Made by a program: the position numbers and the translations under genes
Shown here: positions 1 through 7,509 of the stretch, in pieces
Position numbering within the stretch: the stretch's first letter is position 1
Layout of the letters: each line of letters starts with the position of its first letter
From: JBMZCV01 sp049613665
GTDB lineage: Bacteria; Bacteroidota; Bacteroidia; Chitinophagales; UBA2359
Reading direction: 5' to 3'
DNA: 46,963 nucleotides
Assembly: GCA_049613665.1 (NCBI GenBank)
Contig: JBMZCV010000015.1
Coordinates: 1-46,963 of the forward strand
Notes under the pieces: generated by a model
Databases searched by the model: none
What the model saw: only the letters and a program-made list of their open reading frames with translations
What the model was told of the DNA's origin: nothing

Positions 1-54
1 TGGTAAATCCTAATAGGGGCAAATCATGTGATTGATGCGGTTTGGTAAATCCTA
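1..54. repeat. Short direct repeat at window edge
   Basis: The 12-mer TGGTAAATCCTA occurs at 1-12 and again at 43-54, a period of 42 bases. The second copy is followed by unrelated sequence. It may be the end of a tandem array or of a coding repeat that continues outside the window, which cannot be judged from two copies. Confidence 0.4.
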
Positions 55-428
55 AAGCATATCAATCAGTACATTTACAAAGTTTTATACATAATTTGCA
101 AAACAAATAATCTATTTCTCATTATGATGAAAATAACTAAAATAGGCTATTTGAAAATGTATTAAGTAATTCATCAAAAAAAACAAAGTATTTACAAAAT
201 ATTATCCCTAAAAAAACGACAATATTAGCCATTGTTTCGTGTCATTGCTAAAAGCTATACCACCAAACAATCCTTTGACTTAATGTTGTCGTTTATGTTT
301 TTGTTGATGATAATGCTAACAAAAATTTGAAAATTCGATTTTTTATAAGCTATACCGAACTTTTCATTTATAGTTTTTTTATAACATTTTTAAAACAAAA
401 ATAATACATTTGCAAAACCAAAAATACT
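55..428. other. Gene-free region upstream of trpF
   Basis: I see no credible gene here. The stretch holds a nested inverted repeat (217-227 CGACAATATTA with 281-291 TAATGTTGTCG, 10 of 11 matching, and inside it 231-237 ATTGTTT with 265-271 AAACAAT) and a 9-bp direct repeat AGCTATACC at about 253 and 349. The trpF promoter candidate lies at its right end. Confidence 0.5.
405..412 (+). promoter_or_regulatory. Probable -7 box of the trpFBA promoter
   Basis: TACATTTG matches the Bacteroidota -7 consensus TAnnTTTG exactly. It lies 16 bases before the trpF ATG, so the leader would be only about 10 nt. The -33 region is AT-rich without a clear TTTG. With so short a leader, transcription attenuation from this promoter is unlikely. 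Confidence 0.55.
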
Positions 429-1076
429 ATGAACATAAAAATTTGCGGCATGAAAACCCTTGAGAATATCACAACTATTGCCAAGCTACAACCCAACTAT
501 TTAGGCTTTATATTTTATGAAAAATCTAAGCGATTTGTAGGCAATGATTTTTCGATTGAAGCCATCAAACATTTGCCTGTATCTATAAAAAAAGTAGCCG
601 TTTTTGTAAATGAAAAAATAGATATAGTAAAAGATATTTACAAACAATATCAATTTGATTATTTGCAATTGCACGGCAACGAAAGTCCTGCTTATTGCGA
701 AGTTTTGCAGCAGCAAGATATTAGAATAATAAAAGCTTTTAGCATAGATGAGCAGTTTGATTTTTCTATATTGCAAGCTTATGAAACATCTTGCGACTTA
801 TTTGTTTTCGATACTAAAGGCACATATTATGGAGGCAATGGTGTTAGTTTCGATTGGCAAATTTTGGCAAATTACAAGGGCAAAGTACCTTTTCTTTTGA
901 GCGGAGGAATAGGTTTGCACAACATAGCGGAGGCTTTGGCTTTTCAGCATAAAAAAATGCTCGGCTACGACTTAAATAGCAAGCTAGAAATAAGTCCAGC
1001 CTTAAAATCAATAGAAATTACAAGTAACATTATAGAAAAAATACGCAATTATGCAAACAACAACATTTCATACTGA
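429..1076 (+). CDS. trpF: Phosphoribosylanthranilate isomerase (TrpF)
   Basis: TrpF converts N-(5-phosphoribosyl)anthranilate to the 1-deoxyribulose compound in cytosolic tryptophan synthesis. The 215-residue protein has the family's single TIM-barrel length. The N-terminal KICGMK motif supplies the catalytic Cys6, and Asp128 in VFDTKGTYYGG is the expected general acid. The phosphate-binding LSGGIG motif is near residue 157. The last 26 bases overlap the start of trpB, so the two are translationally coupled. trpE, trpG, trpD and trpC are not in this window. Identification rests on motifs and on the trpB/trpA neighbours and is very secure. Confidence 0.97.
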   Translation: MNIKICGMKTLENITTIAKLQPNYLGFIFYEKSKRFVGNDFSIEAIKHLPVSIKKVAVFVNEKIDIVKDIYKQYQFDYLQLHGNESPAYCEVLQQQDIRIIKAFSIDEQFDFSILQAYETSCDLFVFDTKGTYYGGNGVSFDWQILANYKGKVPFLLSGGIGLHNIAEALAFQHKKMLGYDLNSKLEISPALKSIEITSNIIEKIRNYANNNISY

Positions 1077-2235
1077 TAAGAATGGCTTTTATGGCGAATT
1101 TGGCGGTGCTTTCGTGCCAGAAATGCTATACCCTAATGTGAAAGAATTGCAAGACAATTATTTAAATATTATCAATGATGCAAGCTTTCAAGCAGAGTTT
1201 CGAGGCTTATTGAAGGATTATGTTGGCCGTCCAACGCCTCTGTTTTTGTCTGACAACTTATCGAAAAAATATAAGGCTCAAATTTATCTGAAGCGAGAAG
1301 ACTTGAATCATACAGGAGCTCACAAAATAAACAATACCATCGGTCAGATTATTCTGGCCAAACGCTTACATAAAAAACAGATAATTGCCGAAACAGGTGC
1401 TGGCCAGCATGGCGTGGCTACCGCAACTGCTTGTGCATTGGCAGGCATAGATTGCACGATTTTTATGGGCGAAATAGATATAAAAAGGCAAGCTCCCAAT
1501 GTGGAACGCATGAAACTTTTGGGAGCAAAGGTAGTGCCTGCAAAAAGCGGTAGTAAGACTTTGAAAGATGCTACAAATGAAGCAATTCGAGCGTGGATAA
1601 ACAACCCTGTCGATACACATTATATCATTGGTTCGGTGGTGGGGCCGCACCCTTATCCCGATATGGTGGCACAGTTTCAGTCGGTTATTAGCGAAGAAAT
1701 AAAACAGCAGTTGCAAAGCAAGTTGGGCAGAGACTATCCAGACTATGTAGTGGCTTGCATCGGTGGCGGCAGCAATGCGATAGGTGCTTTTTACCATTTT
1801 ATAGACAATGGAAAAACAAAGCTTGTAGCGGTAGAAGCTGGCGGACATGGCGTTTTATCAGGAAAAACCGCAGCGACCATTGCACTCGGTAAGAAAGGTA
1901 TTATACACGGCAGCAAAACGTACTTGATACAAACGGATGACGGCCAAATTGTAGAACCACACTCTATTTCGGCTGGCTTAGACTATCCTGGCATCGGCCC
2001 TGCACACGCCTACTTACATGATACCAACAAGGCTATCGTTGGCAGCGTTACAGACGAGGAGGCCGTAAAAGCAGCTATCTATCTTTCACGCATAGATGGC
2101 ATTATTCCAGCATTGGAGTCGGCACACGCATTGGCTTATTTAGAGAAAATGACTTTTAATCACGATGATGTCGTTGTCGTCAATCTCTCTGGGCGAGGCG
2201 ATAAAGATATGCAAACTTATCAAAAATTCCTTTAA
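1051..2235 (+). CDS. trpB: Tryptophan synthase beta chain (TrpB)
   Basis: TrpB condenses indole with L-serine using pyridoxal phosphate, in an alpha2-beta2 complex with TrpA. It has 394 residues, normal for TrpB1. The PLP lysine is Lys92 in the motif HTGAHKINNT, and the phosphate-binding GGGSNAIG loop is near residue 239. The ATG lies within the 3' end of trpF (26-nt overlap), and the stop is one base before the trpA ATG. This arrangement indicates one coupled trpF-trpB-trpA transcript. Confidence 0.98.
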   Translation: MQTTTFHTDKNGFYGEFGGAFVPEMLYPNVKELQDNYLNIINDASFQAEFRGLLKDYVGRPTPLFLSDNLSKKYKAQIYLKREDLNHTGAHKINNTIGQIILAKRLHKKQIIAETGAGQHGVATATACALAGIDCTIFMGEIDIKRQAPNVERMKLLGAKVVPAKSGSKTLKDATNEAIRAWINNPVDTHYIIGSVVGPHPYPDMVAQFQSVISEEIKQQLQSKLGRDYPDYVVACIGGGSNAIGAFYHFIDNGKTKLVAVEAGGHGVLSGKTAATIALGKKGIIHGSKTYLIQTDDGQIVEPHSISAGLDYPGIGPAHAYLHDTNKAIVGSVTDEEAVKAAIYLSRIDGIIPALESAHALAYLEKMTFNHDDVVVVNLSGRGDKDMQTYQKFL

Positions 2236-2236
2236 G

Positions 2237-3007
2237 ATGAACAATAGAATTACAAGATTATTTGAGCAAAAAAAAGAGAACATACTCTCCATTTACTTTA
2301 CGGCAGGCTTTCCAAATTTGGAAGATACTACCAGCATCATACAGCATCTTGATGAGGCTGGTGCAGACTTGATAGAGATAGGTTTTCCCTTTTCAGACCC
2401 TTTGGCAGATGGCGAAACAATACAAAAAAGCAGTCAAGTAGCACTCGATAATGGCATGACTGTAAAGTTGTTGTTTCAGCAGTTGGAAAACATCAGAAAA
2501 CACACCGAAATCCCTATCATTTTGATGGGCTACCTCAATCCAGTTATGCAATATGGCGAAAAAGCTTTTGTTGAAAAATGTGCAGCACTCGGCATTGATG
2601 GCTTGATTATTCCAGATATGCCGCTTTCTTATTATCGAAATGGTATGCAAAGTCTTTTTCAAGCCAATAATTTGTCGAATATCCTTTTGATAACGCCTGA
2701 AACGAGCGAACAACGCATTCGGCTCATTGACGCACAATCAGAAGGTTTCATTTATATGGTTTCGTCGAATAGCATCACAGGAGCAAACAAAGATTTGACA
2801 CATCAAGCCACTTATTTCCAAAAAGTAAACGAAATGCAGTTGCAAAATCCTCGTTTGATAGGTTTTGGCATTCACGATAGGGCGAGTTTTGCGAATGCTT
2901 GTGCATATAGTAGCGGTGCGATTATTGGCAGTGCTTTTATCAAACACTTGGCTAAATATGGTGTTTCAAAAAATGCTATTAACAAGTTTGTGAAAAGCAT
3001 CAAGTAA
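2237..3007 (+). CDS. trpA: Tryptophan synthase alpha chain (TrpA)
   Basis: TrpA cleaves indole-3-glycerol phosphate to indole, which is channelled to TrpB. The reading frame is open from 2165, but the ATG at 2237, one base after the trpB stop, gives the canonical N-terminus and a 256-residue protein. Catalytic Glu47 and Asp58 are in the signature LIEIGFPFSDPLADG. The C-terminal phosphate site GFGIHD and GAIIGSAFIKH are also present. I see no clear terminator between this gene and the secreted-protein gene 73 bases downstream. Confidence 0.97.
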   Translation: MNNRITRLFEQKKENILSIYFTAGFPNLEDTTSIIQHLDEAGADLIEIGFPFSDPLADGETIQKSSQVALDNGMTVKLLFQQLENIRKHTEIPIILMGYLNPVMQYGEKAFVEKCAALGIDGLIIPDMPLSYYRNGMQSLFQANNLSNILLITPETSEQRIRLIDAQSEGFIYMVSSNSITGANKDLTHQATYFQKVNEMQLQNPRLIGFGIHDRASFANACAYSSGAIIGSAFIKHLAKYGVSKNAINKFVKSIK

Positions 3008-3080
3008 CATTAAAGTAACATATTGGCATCATTTTTGACAAAAGAACAATATAACTCTTCATCAAATAATTAAATGTCAG

Positions 3081-4625
3081 ATGACAAATTACAATTTTAC
3101 CTTGCTATGTTTTCTTAGCATTTGTTTAACCCTTACCACTCCATTATTCAGTCAGTGTTGCCCAAATATCATTTCCAATGGTAGTTTTGAAAACTATCCT
3201 GATGATTTTACCTTTCCATTAGATTTTAATGGTAATCCTGCCGACTTAGCTGATAATGAAGACAATATTGCCAACTCTTGGTCAAGTGCAACAACTGATA
3301 CAGGTAATCCTACTTGGCTCATTAACGATGTTGCAGATAATGTAAATAATCCTGATGGGGATTATTTTGTGTATATAAAAGGGCAATATGACTGTTTGGA
3401 AGCGAATGGTTTTATGTGTGAAGAAGCTCCTTTGGAAAAAGATGTTACTTACGAACTTTGTTTTGATGCTGCTTCGTGGAATCAAAATTTTAGTGGTGAT
3501 ACTCCAACTACACCGGGCACACAAGCTGATACCGAAGTCATTGTAGATCTTAAACATAATGATGGCAGTAAGACACAAACTCCAGAAATACTCCTAACAG
3601 CAAGTAACAATTGGAACAATCTTAATTGGGAACATGTATGTTATGATTTACTTTTTACCTCAGAAGATGAACGTCTTGTGCAAATCAAAATCTCACAAGA
3701 GGGAAGCGGTGGCTTGGCTTTAGACAATGTTGTTTTTAAAAGAAAAAATCAAGCTGATGCAGGCACGGATGCAATGACTAGTTGCACTGATGGCAATTCT
3801 ACTACTTCTTATGTTTTGGCAGCAAGTCCAGCAGCAGGTCTTTGGACTCAAGCTCTTACGAATCCTAGTGGTGCTACATTCGCAGATGATACCGATGCCA
3901 ATACAACTATTTCAGGTCTCACAACTGGCTCTTATCAATTAATTTGGTCAGTAGCAGATTGTAGTGATACGCTTAGCTTAGATGTCACTTGCGATACTCC
4001 TATTTATGATGTTTCACTTGAAAAAACAGTTAATCTTCCTCAAGTACCTGTTGATACTGAAGTAATTTTTACGATTTGGGTGTTCAATAATGGTGATGCA
4101 GTTACCAATGCAGTTGTTACAGATGTATTACCCAGCGGTTCAGTTTATGTTAATGATGATAGTGGTGGTGCTTATGATGATGATAACAGTATTTGGACTA
4201 TTGGCAATATGGCAGTAGATGATTCTACTAGTTTAAATTTAACCATCAGACTAACAGAAGAAGGTGTACACACAAATGTAGCAAGTGTTACCATTGATGA
4301 AACAGAAACTGATTTAACAAACAACGAAGACGATGCCTGTGTAAGTGTACCAATAACTTTACCTTGTAATGATGGAGGTATCACAGTAACAGCAGAAACT
4401 GGCCATAGTTCTTATCAATGGTATAAAGATGATGTTGCAATAGATGGCGAAATTTCCGATACCTATCTTATTACTACCGTAGGTTCGTATAATTATACTA
4501 TCGATGGCGATATTCTGAATGATGAATGTGCTAATCAAATGTGTTGCCCAATTATTGTAGTTGATAGTGATTGTCCTACTTGCCCTCCTCAGCGATGTAA
4601 CAATGTTTTTATAACAAAAAATTAG
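3081..4625 (+). CDS. Secreted DUF11-type surface protein
   Basis: This 514-residue protein begins with a Sec signal peptide (hydrophobic segment about residues 6-24, cleavage near LFSQC). Residues about 27-215 look like a carbohydrate-binding or jelly-roll-like region (SNGSFENYP start, aromatic and Asn/Asp rich). Residues about 310-420 form a DUF11 repeat, with the typical DVSLEKTVN start, TNAVVTDVLP and TNVASVT. A CxxC-rich segment closes the protein. Unlike most such Bacteroidota proteins it ends without a recognisable T9SS or gliding C-terminal domain, so the present C-terminus (CNNVFITKN) may be shortened. The function is unknown; adhesion or cell-surface binding is only inferred. A strong terminator follows. 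Confidence 0.75.
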   Translation: MTNYNFTLLCFLSICLTLTTPLFSQCCPNIISNGSFENYPDDFTFPLDFNGNPADLADNEDNIANSWSSATTDTGNPTWLINDVADNVNNPDGDYFVYIKGQYDCLEANGFMCEEAPLEKDVTYELCFDAASWNQNFSGDTPTTPGTQADTEVIVDLKHNDGSKTQTPEILLTASNNWNNLNWEHVCYDLLFTSEDERLVQIKISQEGSGGLALDNVVFKRKNQADAGTDAMTSCTDGNSTTSYVLAASPAAGLWTQALTNPSGATFADDTDANTTISGLTTGSYQLIWSVADCSDTLSLDVTCDTPIYDVSLEKTVNLPQVPVDTEVIFTIWVFNNGDAVTNAVVTDVLPSGSVYVNDDSGGAYDDDNSIWTIGNMAVDDSTSLNLTIRLTEEGVHTNVASVTIDETETDLTNNEDDACVSVPITLPCNDGGITVTAETGHSSYQWYKDDVAIDGEISDTYLITTVGSYNYTIDGDILNDECANQMCCPIIVVDSDCPTCPPQRCNNVFITKN

Positions 4626-4660
4626 ACTTCACTTTTTACAAGTCTGTTACAAAAATTCAA

Positions 4661-4697
4661 GAAAAAGGGCGAACTACTCAAAAGTTCGCCCTTTTTC
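4661..4697 (+). terminator. Intrinsic terminator after the DUF11 protein
   Basis: A perfect 15-bp stem (4661-4675 with 4683-4697) encloses a 7-nt loop. The stem runs from an A tract into a T tract (GAAAAAGGGCGAACT and its complement), 36 bases past the stop codon. Confidence 0.85.
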
Positions 4698-4963
4698 TAA
4701 TAAAAGTCATTTGATTACTAATACATTGATATTCAGTATGTTAGTTTTTGCAATTTGTAGCATAAATTTGTCTGGCTACTTATACTTGTTAATCTATAAA
4801 ACATTGATAATCAAGAATTTTATAGATTGATATTTCAAAACTTATACTCTTTTTTTGGTTCAAAGTGATTTTTTGTTTTCATTTTTTAGAAAAAAATATG
4901 TACTTTGTCAAATCATTTTTTAAGCTTTAAACCGCTTTTTATCTATTTTTACCTAAAAAAACT
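4698..4963. other. Gene-free region before the MoxR gene
   Basis: After the terminator this region contains a partial copy of the dispersed intergenic repeat (4711-4783), then AT-rich DNA leading to the MoxR start. TACTTTG near 4900 is a weak promoter-like box, one base short of TAnnTTTG. No gene is visible. Confidence 0.5.
4711..4783 (+). repeat. Dispersed intergenic repeat, copy A (partial)
   Basis: This copy holds the central hairpin (4717-4729 with 4733-4745, with mismatches that are all G/T-wobble compatible) and the right arm CAATTTGTAGCATAAATTTG followed by TCTGGCTACTTAT. The left arm (AAGTGCCAAGCACT) is missing. Confidence 0.6.
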
Positions 4964-5959
4964 ATGGATACATCAACACCAAACGACGAGCATTATTTTG
5001 AAAATCGCATTGATTTGACAGCCTTAAACGAGGCCATCATGCAAATAAGAAATGAGATAAGTAAAATCATTGTTGGCCAAAAAACATTTATAGATTTGCT
5101 CATTACGGCTGTTCTTGCCGATGGCCATGTACTCATTGAAGGAGTGCCTGGAGTAGCGAAAACATTAACAGCAAAACTTTTGGCTCGTACTATTTCCACC
5201 AACTTCTCACGCATACAATTTACGCCAGATTTGATGCCGTCTGATGTTTTAGGTACGTCCATTTACAATTTCAAAAACTCCGAATTTGAATTTAAAGCAG
5301 GCCCCATTTTTTCCAATCTCATTTTGATAGACGAAATAAATCGTTCGCCAGCAAAAACGCAAGCAGCACTTTTTGAGGTAATGGAAGAGCGACAAATTAC
5401 GCTTGATGCTACTGTTTTTAAGATGCAAGCTCCTTTTTTGGTGTTGGCTACGCAAAATCCTATTGAACAAGAAGGTACTTATCGTTTGCCAGAGGCTCAA
5501 TTAGACCGTTTTTTATTTAAAATAGAAGTCGGTTATCCTAGTTTGGAGGAAGAAGTAGAAATAATTAAGGGGTTTCACAAAAGCAAAAATCAGCATCAAA
5601 TAGATAAGGTTTTAGCAGTTTTAAGCAGTGAGCAGTTAGCACATTATCGTGAGCAGGTGCGAGGCATACATATCGACGATAAGTTGATGGTTTATATTGC
5701 TCAAATTGTGCAGCAAACTCGCCATAGCAAAGATTTGTACTTGGGAGCATCACCTCGTGCATCTTTGGCGATTTTGGCAACAGCGAAAGCTTTTGCAGCC
5801 ATGCAAGCACGAGATTTTGTTACGCCCGAAGATATTATTTACATGACAAAGCCAGTTATGCGTCATCGTATTATGCTTAGTCCAGAAAAAGAGATGGAAG
5901 GTAGCACGACAGATGCCGTGATTGATGAAATTGTGCGAGGTGTGGAAGTGCCTAGATAG
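4964..5959 (+). CDS. MoxR-family AAA+ ATPase
   Basis: MoxR proteins are ATP-dependent chaperones that mature or activate partner complexes, often vWA proteins. This one has 331 residues. Walker A is EGVPGVAKT (59-67), Walker B is LILIDEINR (119-127), and the family's ATQNPIEQEGTYRLPEAQLD block with sensor 1 follows. The C-terminal lid includes SPRASLAI. The usual partners (DUF58 and Bat vWA proteins) are not adjacent: neighbours are a secreted protein behind a terminator and csaA. A vWA lipoprotein occurs 37 kb away, but no link is shown. The family is certain; the specific substrate is unknown. Confidence 0.93.
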   Translation: MDTSTPNDEHYFENRIDLTALNEAIMQIRNEISKIIVGQKTFIDLLITAVLADGHVLIEGVPGVAKTLTAKLLARTISTNFSRIQFTPDLMPSDVLGTSIYNFKNSEFEFKAGPIFSNLILIDEINRSPAKTQAALFEVMEERQITLDATVFKMQAPFLVLATQNPIEQEGTYRLPEAQLDRFLFKIEVGYPSLEEEVEIIKGFHKSKNQHQIDKVLAVLSSEQLAHYREQVRGIHIDDKLMVYIAQIVQQTRHSKDLYLGASPRASLAILATAKAFAAMQARDFVTPEDIIYMTKPVMRHRIMLSPEKEMEGSTTDAVIDEIVRGVEVPR

Positions 5960-5987
5960 TTTTTAGTTTTAGGTGCGTAGTTTTTAG

Positions 5988-6018
5988 TTGAAAGCTAGGG
6001 CCAGTTCTTTTATTTTTG
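5988..6018 (+). promoter_or_regulatory. Probable csaA promoter
   Basis: TTG at 5988-5990 and TATTTTTG at 6011-6018 are separated by 20 bases and fit TTG-N17-23-TAnnTTTG. Predicted initiation at about 6025 leaves a 24-nt leader before the ATG at 6049. Confidence 0.5.
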
Positions 6019-6048
6019 TTTTTTTGGTTATAACTCAAATAGTTTCTT

Positions 6049-6390
6049 ATGGCAACAATCAATTTTTCAGATTTTTTGAACGTAGATATGCGAATAGGTC
6101 GCATTTTATCGGTAGCAGACTTTCCGAAGGCACGAAAACCAGCCTATCAATTGCATATAGATTTTGGCGAAGCTATTGGCACAAAAAAAACATCGGCACA
6201 AATAACGGCTAACTACTCAAAAGCTGATTTGGTAGGTCGTTTGGTCATTGCTGTCGTCAATTTTCCACCAAAGCAAATCGCTAATTTTATGTCTGAGGTC
6301 TTGGTTTTAGGTATTTCGGATAGCAAAGGTGATATTATTTTGTTGGAAGTGGCAGGCGAAAATGTTGTTTTGGGCGAAAGGGTGCATTGA
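6049..6390 (+). CDS. csaA: CsaA-type tRNA-binding / chaperone-like protein
   Basis: The 113-residue protein is a single tRNA-binding OB fold (the EMAP II/CsaA family). Visible signatures are DFLNVDMRIGRIL at the start, YQLHIDFG, the ITANYSKADLVGR segment and the VVNFPPKQIANFMSEVLVLG block. CsaA is described as a homodimeric tRNA-binding protein with chaperone or export-related activity in Bacillus; the role in Bacteroidota is not settled. Length and motif order match the stand-alone family rather than a synthetase domain. It is monocistronic with its own promoter, and no partner gene is adjacent. Confidence 0.9.
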   Translation: MATINFSDFLNVDMRIGRILSVADFPKARKPAYQLHIDFGEAIGTKKTSAQITANYSKADLVGRLVIAVVNFPPKQIANFMSEVLVLGISDSKGDIILLEVAGENVVLGERVH

Positions 6391-6558
6391 TTTATATTTT
6401 TTGTCTTTTTTGTTAAAAAGTTTAAGTTTTTTTAAGGAATTTTAACTTAAATGGTCTCTAAGAGTTAATAGTGCTTTTTTTGTTTTTCCAAACAATCGAA
6501 AAGTTTTGGGATAATAAGAATGGCATTTATTATTTTTCCATATAAAAACAAACAAACA

Positions 6559-7437
6559 ATGAAGATTAGAATTACAAATTATTGGCTATATAAAGCAGTT
6601 TTTTCTTTAATGATTATTTGTATGATACAAGCTTGTGACTCTTGTAAATCTGTTTGTGACGAAACAGATATAATACAATGTCTTGCACCACACAATTTTA
6701 AAGTGAGTGATATTGACTATTTAGATAATACAGTAACATTGAGTTGGGAAGAGCGAGATAGTGCAGATTCTTATACGGTTTTGTATTTAGAAAATGGTAT
6801 TTTAAGTGATTCAAAAAATGATATAACAGTAACTACAACTACTTTTTCGATAGATACAGGTGATGTAAATCGTAGGTTTGAAATATTTAGCAATTGTACA
6901 AACTGTGCAGATGAACCTGTTTTTTCAGATACTCTAACAATAGGTATAGATGGCATATTACTAGAGGATTGTCCAACACCGACAGGTTTTGATGCTTTCT
7001 ATAAGATTGATAGTATTCCTATTCCTATTACTCACACTTTGACAATCAAATGGGATACCGTAGGTTCTACGATTTATGACCCTACATATTATTTTGTTAA
7101 TCTTACCAATTTGGAAGATGCAACAGATACTTATATTCTTGAAGTAGAACATCCAACTGATAGTGTTGTTTTTGATATTGATATCCCACTTGATGCAAAT
7201 AAGTCTCTTTTTAGAGTTGAGATTCATCAATCTTGCAATCCAGACTATGCTAGATTGATAGGCGATATCGAAATAGTGCATGATGACCCTTATCGTTGCA
7301 TGAATCCCACTCCTAGCAATCCAAAACTATATTTATTAGTATGCCGACATGGTAAGTATAGTGGCTTGAGTAATTTTCTAAATTGTCATTGTAATGGAGC
7401 AGGCATCAAAACTAATATTGACCCTAATTGCAATTAA
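6559..7437 (+). CDS. Probable lipoprotein with fibronectin-like domain
   Basis: The frame is open from 6520, but the ATG at 6559 gives a proper lipoprotein signal peptide: a positively charged start, a hydrophobic stretch and a lipobox ending MIQAC, with Cys26 as the likely acylated residue. The mature part (about 265 residues) is rich in Asp, Thr and Cys. Residues about 45-130 look like a fibronectin type III-like beta sandwich (LDNTVTLSWEERDSADSYTV). A second sandwich-like segment follows, and the C-terminus is Cys-rich. No enzymatic motif is seen. It converges on the TIR-STAND gene and shares its terminator. The function is unknown. Confidence 0.7.
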   Translation: MKIRITNYWLYKAVFSLMIICMIQACDSCKSVCDETDIIQCLAPHNFKVSDIDYLDNTVTLSWEERDSADSYTVLYLENGILSDSKNDITVTTTTFSIDTGDVNRRFEIFSNCTNCADEPVFSDTLTIGIDGILLEDCPTPTGFDAFYKIDSIPIPITHTLTIKWDTVGSTIYDPTYYFVNLTNLEDATDTYILEVEHPTDSVVFDIDIPLDANKSLFRVEIHQSCNPDYARLIGDIEIVHDDPYRCMNPTPSNPKLYLLVCRHGKYSGLSNFLNCHCNGAGIKTNIDPNCN

Positions 7438-7496
7438 AAAATGAACTTGATAACAGATAAATAACGAAACCTTATCTGTTATCAAGTTCATTTTTT
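7436..7496. terminator. Bidirectional terminator between convergent genes
   Basis: A 25-bp perfect stem (7436-7460 with 7472-7496) has an 11-nt loop. The core ATGAACTTGATAACAGATAA is flanked by an A tract and a T tract, so it can terminate the lipoprotein gene on the plus strand and the TIR-STAND gene on the minus strand. Confidence 0.9.
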
Positions 7497-7509
7497 TCAA
7501 GCTCATTTT

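Noticed and set aside
1..54. CRISPR array at the left edge
   Set aside because: Only two 12-bp units with no spacer-like regularity are visible and no cas genes are in the window.
1366..1848. Minus-strand frame of 160 codons inside trpB
   Set aside because: Shadow of the well conserved trpB; it has no start context or motif.
4764..4771. TAAATTTG boxes inside repeat copies A, C and D as promoters
   Set aside because: No -33 at proper spacing; the box is simply part of the conserved right arm of the repeat.
5988..6212. 74-codon plus-strand frame overlapping the csaA start
   Set aside because: It covers the csaA promoter and runs in another frame of csaA; the csaA motif order is decisive.
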